NCBI GenBank assembly: GCA_031431035.1
Contig: JANPCR010000008.1
Coordinates: forward strand, 1-25,492
Origin: JANYCG01 sp031431035
GTDB lineage: Bacteria; Pseudomonadota; Gammaproteobacteria; Burkholderiales; Burkholderiaceae_C
Reading direction: 5' to 3'
DNA: 25,492 nucleotides
The translations under genes were made by a program, and so were the position numbers. The notes under the pieces were generated by a model. It did no database searches. It worked only from the letters and a program-made list of their open reading frames with translations, and had not been told where the DNA came from. Positions 8,636 to 15,776 of this stretch are shown here, piece by piece; within the stretch, counting starts at the first letter, position 1, and each line of letters begins with the position of its first letter.

Positions 8636-9745
8636 TCAAGCGGTTTGGCGAATTGGAATCACGCTGGTCGCTGCTGATTCTTTGGCGACCAAGCCGTCAA
8701 TCAAGCGCCTTGCCCACATGGAGCCTGCGTCAATGTTGAGGTTGTAAAACTTGTGATCTGGGTGGTCTTGCATTGCCTTTTGCTGGGCTTCGAGCACATG
8801 CTCGTCCTCTCTGAAAATATTTGCTACGCCTTCACGCAGCTGGTGCGTCAAACGTTGTTCACCCAGGCAGTAATTGCGCGCAAACGCCCAAAAGTAAAGG
8901 CAGGTGCTGTCAGTCTCAGGCGTGATGGTGTTAAGCACATAGCCATTCACACCGCGTGAACGCTGGCTTGTCGTGCGGTCGCCCGCGTTGCCCCCGGCCG
9001 GAATGGCGCCGGTTCCGGTCTCTGCCACGCCCACGTCAATGTTCACGGTGCAAGGCGCTTCAAATTTGATGATTTGCCAGCGATCCACGGGGCCATGGTA
9101 GCCCAAAGAGTGTTCGATTTGCCCAGCCCAAAATGGTGGCGCGTCGATGTTTTCCATCCAGCGGGTCACGGTGGCGGTTCGGTCACCATGGGTGGCGACA
9201 AATGGCGCTTCGGCCACGGCCTGCTGACCAATACTGGAACCATGCACAAAGGTTTCGTGCGTCAAGTCCATCAGGTTGTCGACCACCAGGCGGTAATCGC
9301 AGTTCACGCGAATCATTTTGCCGTCGCCAGCCCACGCCGGGTCGTCATTCCAGTGCATGTCGGGGATCAAAGCCGGGTCGGCCTTGCCCGGATCGCCTGG
9401 CCAAATCCAAACAAAGCGGTACTTTTCCACCACTGGAAAGCTGCGCACACAGGCGGATGGATTCAGCGTCTCCTGGCTTGGCATGTGGGTGCAACGGCCC
9501 TGCGCGTTGTAGACCAGCCCGTGGTAGCCGCAGGTCACTTCATCACCCTTCAAGTGACCCAAACTCAAGGGCATGAGCCTATGCCAACAAGCGTCTTCAA
9601 GTGCCGCCACGGTGCCGTCCAATTTGCGGAACATCACGAGCTTTTGGTTGCACAGAGTTCGCGGCATGAGCGTGCGTCCCACCTCCACGTCGTAAGCGGC
9701 TGCGTACCAGGCATTGAGTGGAAAAGTGGATTTTGACGGTTTCAT
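8636..9745 (-). CDS. Rieske non-heme iron oxygenase, VanA-like (aromatic O-demethylase/hydroxylase alpha subunit)
   Basis: This 369-residue protein is the terminal oxygenase of a two-component system. The Rieske 2Fe-2S site is CWH (Cys53, His55) with CGYH (Cys72, His75). The mononuclear iron site is NLMDLTHETFVH, giving His163 and His168 plus a carboxylate, probably Asp314 in FREDE. Asp160 fits the bridging aspartate that links the two metal centres. The N-terminus FPLNAWYAAAY and overall length match the vanillate/dicamba O-demethylase group. Such enzymes use O2 and two electrons to release formaldehyde from a methoxy group or to hydroxylate. No Shine-Dalgarno sequence precedes the ATG, but no other early Met exists and the N-terminus is conserved in style. 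The exact substrate is not determined. Confidence 0.92.
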   Translation of the reverse strand: MKPSKSTFPLNAWYAAAYDVEVGRTLMPRTLCNQKLVMFRKLDGTVAALEDACWHRLMPLSLGHLKGDEVTCGYHGLVYNAQGRCTHMPSQETLNPSACVRSFPVVEKYRFVWIWPGDPGKADPALIPDMHWNDDPAWAGDGKMIRVNCDYRLVVDNLMDLTHETFVHGSSIGQQAVAEAPFVATHGDRTATVTRWMENIDAPPFWAGQIEHSLGYHGPVDRWQIIKFEAPCTVNIDVGVAETGTGAIPAGGNAGDRTTSQRSRGVNGYVLNTITPETDSTCLYFWAFARNYCLGEQRLTHQLREGVANIFREDEHVLEAQQKAMQDHPDHKFYNLNIDAGSMWARRLIDGLVAKESAATSVIPIRQTA

Positions 9746-9829
9746 GAATACTTATTGTATACATTAAATCTACAATTTGACAATTTTTAGGATGAAAATC
9801 AGTTTTTCAAACGTTTATGTATTCATGAA
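9741..9829. promoter_or_regulatory. Divergent control region between oxygenase operon and MetE-like gene, with palindromes
   Basis: The sequence shows TTCATGAATAC at 9741-9751 and its exact reverse complement at 9819-9829, so an 11-bp inverted repeat spans the region; each copy contains the 8-bp palindrome TTCATGAA. A second perfect palindrome, TGTATACA, is at 9756-9763. GT-AC cores like this are common in operators of FadR-type GntR proteins (family knowledge). For the minus strand, TTGTCA (9783-9778) and TACAAT (9759-9754) with an 18-bp spacer form a possible promoter, which the palindrome would overlap. Regulator binding is inference. Confidence 0.5.
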
Positions 9830-9886
9830 CTGGGATTCTGATGCTTTAACATGGCCGTGAAATCACACAAACCAACGGAGAACACC

Positions 9887-10993
9887 ATGACCCAGCTCCC
9901 CGCCCGCTACGACCATGTCGGCAGCTTTTTGCGTCCTAAATTTCTGCTGGAGGCGCGCGAGCAAGCCGCTAAAGGCAACATCACGCCCGAACAATTGCGC
10001 GTCGTTGAGGACAAGGCCGTTGCTGACATCGTCAAATTCCAGGAAGACGTGGGTCTGAAAAGCATCACCGATGGCGAGTTTCGTCGCACCTACTTTCACA
10101 CCGACTTTCTGGCCCAGTTGGGCGGCGTGGAGGTGGGGATTCCGTTCACCGTGAAACGGCCCGACGGCAGCGAAGAGTTGGCCCCGCCGGTGATGAAAGT
10201 CGTGGACAAAGTTCGGCATGCCAAGAACATTCAATTGGCGGATTTTCAGTTTTTGAAATCCCAAGTCACGCCAGGCCACACGCCCAAGGTCACGATTCCG
10301 TCGCCCACCATGTTGCATTTCCGGGGCGGTCGTGCAGGCATCAGCAAGCAGCATTACCCAGAACTCGACCCCGATTTTTACCAGGACGTCGCCAATGCCT
10401 ATGGCGACGAACTGCATTCGCTGGCAGCGGCCGGGTGCAGCTACGTGCAGATGGACGACACCAATCTGGCCTACCTGTGCGATGAAAAAATGCGCGAGGC
10501 CGCCCGCCAGCGCGGTGACGACCCCAACGAGCTGCCGCACCGCTATGCCAAGTTCATCAACCTGGTGGTGGCGCAAAAACCCGCAGGAATGACCCTGGCC
10601 ATGCACCTGTGCCGTGGCAACTTCAAAAGCACGCACGCCGCCAGCGGCAACTACGAACCCGTTGCCGAAGCTTTGCTGAAGGAAATGAACATCGACGCTT
10701 ATTTCATGGAGTACGACGACGACCGCAGCGGCGACTTCAAGCCCCTGCGTTACTTGTCCAAAGGCAAAACCGTGGTGTTGGGATTGGTGACCACCAAGTT
10801 TGGCGCGATGGAAAGCAAAGACGACCTGAAACGCCGCATTGACGAAGCTTCACGCTACGCGCCGATGGACCAGTTGGCGCTGTCGCCACAGTGCGGCTTT
10901 TCCAGCACGGTGCATGGCAACGACATTGCCGTGGAGGCACAGCGCGCCAAGTTGCGGCTCGTGATTGAAACAGCGCAGGAAGTTTGGGGCTAA
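9887..10993 (+). CDS. Stand-alone MetE-like zinc methyltransferase (cobalamin-independent methionine synthase II family, YxjG-like)
   Basis: This 368-residue protein corresponds to the catalytic half of MetE without the N-terminal half. The zinc ligands expected for thiol activation are all present: His240 and Cys242 in HLCRGN, Glu275 in MEYDD, and Cys336 in SPQCGF. The early ITDGEFRRTYFHTDF motif is that of YxjG/COG0620 proteins. The family moves alkyl groups to thiols, as in methionine synthesis from homocysteine or epoxyalkane:coenzyme M transfer; methyl donor and acceptor here are unknown. The ATG at 9887 was chosen because GGAG lies six bases upstream; the in-frame ATG at 9851 has no ribosome site. 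It is divergent from the oxygenase operon, which hints at handling a methyl group or a related thiol product. Confidence 0.85.
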   Translation: MTQLPARYDHVGSFLRPKFLLEAREQAAKGNITPEQLRVVEDKAVADIVKFQEDVGLKSITDGEFRRTYFHTDFLAQLGGVEVGIPFTVKRPDGSEELAPPVMKVVDKVRHAKNIQLADFQFLKSQVTPGHTPKVTIPSPTMLHFRGGRAGISKQHYPELDPDFYQDVANAYGDELHSLAAAGCSYVQMDDTNLAYLCDEKMREAARQRGDDPNELPHRYAKFINLVVAQKPAGMTLAMHLCRGNFKSTHAASGNYEPVAEALLKEMNIDAYFMEYDDDRSGDFKPLRYLSKGKTVVLGLVTTKFGAMESKDDLKRRIDEASRYAPMDQLALSPQCGFSSTVHGNDIAVEAQRAKLRLVIETAQEVWG

Positions 10994-11020
10994 AGACCCG
11001 TCGATGAGGGCAATTTGGTT

Positions 11021-11088
11021 GCCTCGGTGTTTGCTATTATAAATATAGCAAACTATTGATATTATTCGAGAGCTAGGGGCCTTTTTTG
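11021..11088 (+). terminator. Possible terminator of the MetE-like gene, formed by the repeat's hairpin unit
   Basis: The GCCTC...GGGGCC outer stem closes over the inner TTTGCTAT/ATAGCAAA hairpin and is followed directly by six T residues (11082-11087). That is a stem plus U-tract arrangement downstream of the MetE-like stop. The outer stem is short with a long interior, so it is weaker than a textbook terminator. Confidence 0.4.
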
Positions 11089-11151
11089 TTCATAATTTGG
11101 CTAAATTTGGCTTTTTGAACCAAGTTGATATCACTGGTGATATCAACTTGG
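11021..11151 (+). repeat. Intergenic repeat element, copy A (hairpin unit plus ATATCAC-GGTGATAT palindrome)
   Basis: This element starts 27 bases after the MetE-like stop. A first unit (11021-11081) is bounded by GCCTC and GGGGCC, which can pair with one G-U. It encloses the hairpin TTTGCTAT/ATAGCAAA (11030-11052) and the block TTATTCGAGAGCTAG. After about 46 bases comes a perfect inverted repeat with 15-bp arms and a 2-bp centre at 11120-11151. A diverged copy in the opposite orientation lies at 16816-16951. About 43 of 52 bases match in the hairpin unit, with TTATTCGAGAGCTAG identical. Confidence 0.8.
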
Positions 11152-11221
11152 CCCGACAGGCCAAATCTCGCAGCTTGCTACCATGGGTGCCACCCACCAA
11201 CAGCCATGGAGACAAACTGCC

Positions 11222-12793
11222 GTGAACCCATCCATCACCCGTCAAACTTTGGGCGACTTGTTGCGGCGCACCGCCCAGCGCGATCCCCACAAACTGGCCA
11301 TTCGCTGCGGATCAACCGACTGGACCTACCGCGAGTTTGATGACGTTTGCAACCGTTTTGCAGCGGGGCTTGCAAGCTTGGGCGTGGGTGTGGGCGACCG
11401 CGTGGCGGTTTTGGCACGCAATTCGCACGGTTTTGCGGCATTGCGTTTTGCCGTGGCGCGCTTGGGCGCCGTGCTCGTGCCGATCAACTTCATGCTTAAC
11501 AGTGCTGAGGCGAATTTCATACTCGATCACTCTGAATCAAAGTTGCTGTGCACTGACTCAGGCCTTGCCGATTTAGCCCGCAGCGCCAGCGCGGGCACTG
11601 CGGTGCAACAACTTGTCTGGCTGCCCAGCGAAGACGTCAGCAGCCCGCCTCCCAGCATGGTCACCTTCGATGCGTTGCTGCAACACGGCTGCGCCCTGCC
11701 CGATGTCGATTTAGATGGCGCCATGCTGGCCCAGATCATTTACACCAGCGGCACAGAGTCGCGTCCCAAAGGGGCCATGTTGAGCCACAACGCGGTGATT
11801 TCGGAGTACGTCACCTGCTTGGTGGATGTTGAAATCACCCACAAAGACGTGATGCTGCACGCCCTGCCGCTGTACCACTGCGCCCAGCTTGACGTGTTTT
11901 TTGGGCCTTGCGTGTACGTGGGCGCCAGCAACGTCATCACGGGCAAGCCCACGGCAGACAATTTGTTGGCGCTGCTGGCACAGCAAAAAATCAACTCATT
12001 CTTTGCACCACCCACGGTCTGGATTTCTTTGCTGCGAGCGGCGCAGTTTGACACCACAGATTTGTCGCAATTGCGCAAAGGCTACTACGGCGCGTCCATC
12101 ATGCCAGTTGAGGTGCTGAAGGAAATTCAGGCCCGCTTGCCCCAAGTTCGGCTTTGGAATCTCTACGGTCAAACTGAAATTGCGCCCATGGCAACCGTGT
12201 TGCGCCCCGAGGATCAGCTGCGCAAAGCGGGATCGGCTGGCAAACAGGTGTTGAATGTCGAAACCCGCATCGTCGATGACCTGATGAACGACGTGGCGGT
12301 AGGGGAAATTGGTGAAATTGTGCACCGTTCACCTCAGTTGCTTTCGGGCTATTTCAAGGACGCAGAAAAGACCCGCGCCGCCTTTGAGGGCGGCTGGTTT
12401 CACAGCGGCGATTTGGGCGTGATTGACGATGAGGGCTTCATCACTGTGGTGGATCGCAAGAAGGACATGATCAAAACAGGCGGAGAAAACGTTGCCAGCC
12501 GCGAAGTTGAAGAAGCGCTTTACGGCATTGCCGGCGTGTCGGAGGTGGCCGTGATCGGGTTGCCAGACCCCCGCTGGATCGAAGCTGTCACGGCGATCAT
12601 TGTGGCAAAACCCGGGCACACCCTGGTTGAAAAGGACGTGCTGGCCGCATTGGCACAAAAGCTGGCGCACTTCAAGGTGCCCAAAAACATTATTTTGACC
12701 GACACTTTGCCGAAAAACCCCAGCGGTAAGTTGCTGAAACGCGAGTTGAGGTTGAAGTACCAGGGGCAGATTCAAGCTGAACTGAAAGCTTGA
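11222..12793 (+). CDS. AMP-binding acyl-CoA synthetase
   Basis: This 523-residue adenylate-forming ligase activates a carboxylic acid with ATP and CoA. Motifs in order are the phosphate loop YTSGTESRPKG (174-184), FFAPPT at about 260, YGQTE (315-319), SGDLG with Asp397, hinge DRKK (411-414) and the catalytic lysine Lys503 in NPSGK. The phosphate loop has ES where TT or TG is usual. Layout and length fit medium/long-chain fatty-acid or aromatic acid CoA ligases; the substrate cannot be read. I chose GTG at 11222 because GGAG lies 10 bases upstream and the N-terminus then begins just before ITRQTLGDLLRR, as in this family. The in-frame ATG at 11183 lacks a ribosome site. It converges on the EamA gene. 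Confidence 0.88.
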   Translation: MNPSITRQTLGDLLRRTAQRDPHKLAIRCGSTDWTYREFDDVCNRFAAGLASLGVGVGDRVAVLARNSHGFAALRFAVARLGAVLVPINFMLNSAEANFILDHSESKLLCTDSGLADLARSASAGTAVQQLVWLPSEDVSSPPPSMVTFDALLQHGCALPDVDLDGAMLAQIIYTSGTESRPKGAMLSHNAVISEYVTCLVDVEITHKDVMLHALPLYHCAQLDVFFGPCVYVGASNVITGKPTADNLLALLAQQKINSFFAPPTVWISLLRAAQFDTTDLSQLRKGYYGASIMPVEVLKEIQARLPQVRLWNLYGQTEIAPMATVLRPEDQLRKAGSAGKQVLNVETRIVDDLMNDVAVGEIGEIVHRSPQLLSGYFKDAEKTRAAFEGGWFHSGDLGVIDDEGFITVVDRKKDMIKTGGENVASREVEEALYGIAGVSEVAVIGLPDPRWIEAVTAIIVAKPGHTLVEKDVLAALAQKLAHFKVPKNIILTDTLPKNPSGKLLKRELRLKYQGQIQAELKA

Positions 12794-12858
12794 ACGAGGG
12801 CGTAAGAGGTCGTTGGTTAGCCTTAGCTGGCGTTCGCTGGCGCTATGCGTCGCTACCG

Positions 12859-13719
12859 CTATCGGGCTGGCCCTTTGGATGCATTCGAGATCACTAGAGC
12901 AATGCCCAGCAGAATTGCCAAAGCGGCTCCTGTGAGCCGCCAGCTCAGGGGCTCTCCGATCAAAAACACCCCGCCCAGCGCGGCAATCACGGGCACGCTC
13001 AGTTGCACAGTTGCGGCATTGCTGGTTTTTAAATGCGGCAGCACTTTGTACCAAACGGCGTAGCCCACACCCGATGTGACAGCGCCGGACAACACCGCGT
13101 ACACAAGGCCAGCGCGGCTGATGGACAGTGAGTTGATCATCAGCAAGCTCGCCAGCAACGTGAACGGCAGCGTGCGCAAAAAGTTGCCCGCCGTTGCCAC
13201 CAACGGGTTGGCCACCCCTTTGCCGCGCAGCGAATACACCCCCCACGCCACGCCAGCACCCAGCATGGACAAGGCACTTAACAACGGTGGCGCTGCCAGG
13301 CCTGGCAACAAAAGCGCCACCAACCCGGCCATCGCCAAAGCGAATCCAGCCAACCGGATGCCCGTCAGGCGCTCGCCTCGCACCATGCCCCAGCCAATCA
13401 TGGTGGCCTGCACGGCCCCAAAGAGCAGCAGCGCCCCAGTTCCCGCTGGCAAGCGGATGTAGGCGACCGAAAAACCAATGGCGTAGCCAAAGAGCGCCAG
13501 CGCCGACACCCAGTTGCCGCCCCCTTTGCCCGTGCCTGGTTTGAATCCGCTGACCCCACACAGCAAGCAGAGCATCAGGCTGGCAGACACGAGCCGGGCT
13601 GTCGTGAAACTGGCTGCATCCATGCCGGTGTGCAAAAGTGCCATGCGGCACAACAGCGAATTGCCTGCAAAGGCAAGCAGGGCAATGGTGGTCAAAAGCA
13701 AAAGTTGGGGGCGCTGCAT
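12859..13719 (-). CDS. EamA/DMT-family transporter
   Basis: This 286-residue, very hydrophobic protein has about ten predicted helices in two related halves, as in drug/metabolite transporters of the EamA type. It opens with PQLLLLTTIALLAFAGNSLLCR, where the Asn-Ser-Leu after the first helix is typical. The second half contains GVGYAVWYKVLPHLKTSNAATVQLSVPVIA, a common EamA end motif. The usual role is export of amino acids, nucleosides or metabolites across the inner membrane; the substrate is unknown. The ATG at 13719 is used, since the frame extends upstream only through the neighbouring gene without membrane character. It starts 11 bases after the spermidine-synthase-like gene, so the two are likely co-transcribed. 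Confidence 0.88.
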   Translation of the reverse strand: MQRPQLLLLTTIALLAFAGNSLLCRMALLHTGMDAASFTTARLVSASLMLCLLCGVSGFKPGTGKGGGNWVSALALFGYAIGFSVAYIRLPAGTGALLLFGAVQATMIGWGMVRGERLTGIRLAGFALAMAGLVALLLPGLAAPPLLSALSMLGAGVAWGVYSLRGKGVANPLVATAGNFLRTLPFTLLASLLMINSLSISRAGLVYAVLSGAVTSGVGYAVWYKVLPHLKTSNAATVQLSVPVIAALGGVFLIGEPLSWRLTGAALAILLGIALVISNASKGPAR

Positions 13720-13730
13720 GGGGTGAAGGG

Positions 13731-14522
13731 TCAGCCAAACAAGGGTTCGAAATGAAGGCGATTTGTCACCCGGCGGGTCAGCGTTTCGCGGTGCACAGGG
13801 GCCAAAGCGGCCAACCTCGCATCGGCTTGGCGCATGGTGCCCATCAAGTGGTCGGCCTGGGCGCAAAATGCAATGCGGTTGCTGCTGGCATCGGTCAGCA
13901 CAGACCAAACGCCGCCGTCAAAGGCCTTGCCCAACCTTGCCAGCACGGGCTGGCATTGAGCGGGTTCGCTGTCCAGGTTGACCACCAGCACGCCACGCGG
14001 CGACAAAATCGAGCGGCAGGCTTGAAAAAATGCCGCGCTGCTGATGGCGGCGGGCGCCCCATCAAAATGAAAGGCGTCCAGCAACACGGTGTCGTACTGG
14101 GCTTTTGATTTCACCGCGTGGTGCACAAAGGCGGCCCCATCCGCCAGCAGCACCTTGAAGCGCGCGCTGTCGGGCGGCACCAAAAAGCGCTCGCGCAGGG
14201 CGACCACATGCGGGTTGATTTCAAGGGCGGTAATGTCAGCGTTTGGCAAAGTCTTGTGGCAGTACTTCGCCAGGGAACCACCACCCAAACCGATGATGAG
14301 CACCGATTTTGGCTGCGCGTTGAACAGCAAACAGCGCATCATCGTGCGGGTGTATTCCAGCTCGAGCGCGTTGGGATCAGCCAGGCGCATGGCGCTTTGG
14401 ACCGTCGCCATGTCAAAACGAAGCTGCAAGCAGCCCGCGGTCTCTTCAACAAATGGTCGCATGCCAGCGGGGTCTTGCTGCGTCACGAAATCCAGCGGCA
14501 GGGGGGCAAAGCTTGGGTTCAT
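13731..14522 (-). CDS. Spermidine synthase-like SAM-binding protein
   Basis: This 263-residue Rossmann-fold protein has the SAM/decarboxylated-SAM loop VLIIGLGGGSLAKY (74-87), acidic Glu101 in ALEINPH, LLADGAAFV around 126-134, and VLLDAFHFDG around 146-155. These occur at the spacing of polyamine aminopropyltransferases. The proton-abstracting DSSDP-type segment of true spermidine synthases reads DAFHFDG here, so aminopropyl transfer is not assured; a methyltransferase-like role is possible. The ATG at 14522 is used; a TTG at 14552 would extend the frame toward the divergent dehydrogenase. The 47-bp gap to that gene must hold both promoters, but none is clear. Confidence 0.8.
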   Translation of the reverse strand: MNPSFAPLPLDFVTQQDPAGMRPFVEETAGCLQLRFDMATVQSAMRLADPNALELEYTRTMMRCLLFNAQPKSVLIIGLGGGSLAKYCHKTLPNADITALEINPHVVALRERFLVPPDSARFKVLLADGAAFVHHAVKSKAQYDTVLLDAFHFDGAPAAISSAAFFQACRSILSPRGVLVVNLDSEPAQCQPVLARLGKAFDGGVWSVLTDASSNRIAFCAQADHLMGTMRQADARLAALAPVHRETLTRRVTNRLHFEPLFG

Positions 14523-14569
14523 GCGGTACAGTGATCTTAGTGCAATTTTCAATCAGAAGGACTCAAAAC

Positions 14570-15706
14570 ATGTCAGACTTTTCAACCAGCGGCCTGCAAC
14601 TTCGATCGCTGATCAAACCCTCAGGCGAGCTGGAGCTGTCGTTGGCTGTGGTCGACACGCCCCATCCTGCTGACGACGAGGTGCTGATTCGAATTGAGGC
14701 AACGCCCATCAACCCATCCGACATTGGCTTGCTATTTGGCCCTGCCGACATGGCCGCCGCCACTTACTCAGGCTCCTCCACGCAACCCATCGTGACCGCG
14801 CCCGTGCCCGAGCGGGCCATGAAAGCGATGGCCGGACGAATGGGGCAGTCACTTCCCGTGGGCAATGAGGGGGCTGGCACCGTGGTGGCCGCTGGGCCAT
14901 CGCCCAAAGCGCAAGCCTTGTTGGGCAAAAAGGTGTCAGTGATCGCGGGGGCCATGTACGCGCAGTTTCGCATTGCCAAGGCCAACGCCTGCCTGGTGCT
15001 TCCGTCGGATGCCACTGCCGCTGATGGCGCATCGTGTTACGTCAACCCGCTGACCGCCTTGGGGTTTGTTGAAACCATGAAGCTTGAAAAGCACAGCGCC
15101 TTGGTGCACACCGCGGCCGCGTCCAATCTGGGGCAAATGCTGTTGAAAATTTGCCAGAAGGACGGCATCAATTTGGTCAACATTGTGCGCAAACCCGAGC
15201 AGGAAGCCCTGTTGCGGGGCCTGGGTGCCCAATGGGTTTGCAACGCCACGTCGCCCAGCTTTATGGACGACCTGACGCAGGCCTTGGTCGAAACCGGTGC
15301 CACTTTGGCGTTTGACGCAACCGGCGGCGGCAAGCTGGCGGGGCAAATTTTGACCTGCATGGAAGCCGCGCTAAACCGCACCGGCAAAGAATACAGCCGC
15401 TATGGCTCGCCAGTTCACAAGCAGGTGTACCTTTACGGCAACCTCGATATGGCACCCACCGAATTCAACCGCAGCTTTGGCATGGCCTGGGGCGTTGGCG
15501 GCTGGCTGGTGTTTCCGTTCTTGGCTAAGTTGTCGGCCGAGCAAAACGCCAGCCTGCGCGCGCGCGTGGCGGCTGAACTCAAAACCACCTTTGCCAGCCA
15601 CTACACAAAAGAAATCTCCTTGGCAGAGGCGCTGCAGCCCACTGCCGTCAAAGCGTATGGCTTGCGGGCAACGGGTGCGAAGTACCTGATCAACCCCAGT
15701 CTTTGA
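14570..15706 (+). CDS. MDR-family oxidoreductase (quinone reductase-like, no structural zinc site)
   Basis: This 378-residue protein has the medium-chain dehydrogenase layout: an N-terminal GroES-like domain with VLIRIEATPINPSDIG (38-53) and NEGAGTVVAAG (99-109), then a Rossmann domain with AAASNLGQMLLKI (182-194) in place of the usual Gly-rich loop, and LAFDATGGG further on. The cysteine cluster of zinc alcohol dehydrogenases is absent, so it is probably an NAD(P)H-dependent enoyl or quinone reductase type. The start at 14570 has AAGGA nine bases upstream; the open frame from 14453 overlaps the divergent gene and is not protein-like. The substrate is unknown; the preceding acyl-CoA synthetase might supply it, but nothing links them directly. 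Confidence 0.85.
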   Translation: MSDFSTSGLQLRSLIKPSGELELSLAVVDTPHPADDEVLIRIEATPINPSDIGLLFGPADMAAATYSGSSTQPIVTAPVPERAMKAMAGRMGQSLPVGNEGAGTVVAAGPSPKAQALLGKKVSVIAGAMYAQFRIAKANACLVLPSDATAADGASCYVNPLTALGFVETMKLEKHSALVHTAAASNLGQMLLKICQKDGINLVNIVRKPEQEALLRGLGAQWVCNATSPSFMDDLTQALVETGATLAFDATGGGKLAGQILTCMEAALNRTGKEYSRYGSPVHKQVYLYGNLDMAPTEFNRSFGMAWGVGGWLVFPFLAKLSAEQNASLRARVAAELKTTFASHYTKEISLAEALQPTAVKAYGLRATGAKYLINPSL

Positions 15707-15776
15707 TCGAACAATCGCGGTCGCAGTTAGCGTCGTGACCATGGTTTGAAAAGCGCCATCACAACAGGAGACAAAC

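Noticed and set aside
9777..9805. Perfect TTGACA on the plus strand as -35 for the MetE-like gene
   Set aside because: The hexamers 16-18 bases downstream (such as CAGTTT) do not resemble a -10 element.
11120..11151. Perfect inverted repeat read as a terminator
   Set aside because: The stem is AT-rich around its core and neither strand has a T-tract directly after it.
11183..11221. Upstream ATG start for the acyl-CoA synthetase
   Set aside because: There is no ribosome site before it, and the extra 13 residues do not resemble the family's N-terminus; GTG at 11222 is preferred, though not proven.
12329..13738. Long open frame (469 codons) on the minus strand across the EamA gene and the end of the acyl-CoA synthetase gene
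   Set aside because: Its product is rich in His, Arg, Gly and Cys without any family motif, and it overlaps two well-supported genes in other frames; it is a high-GC shadow.
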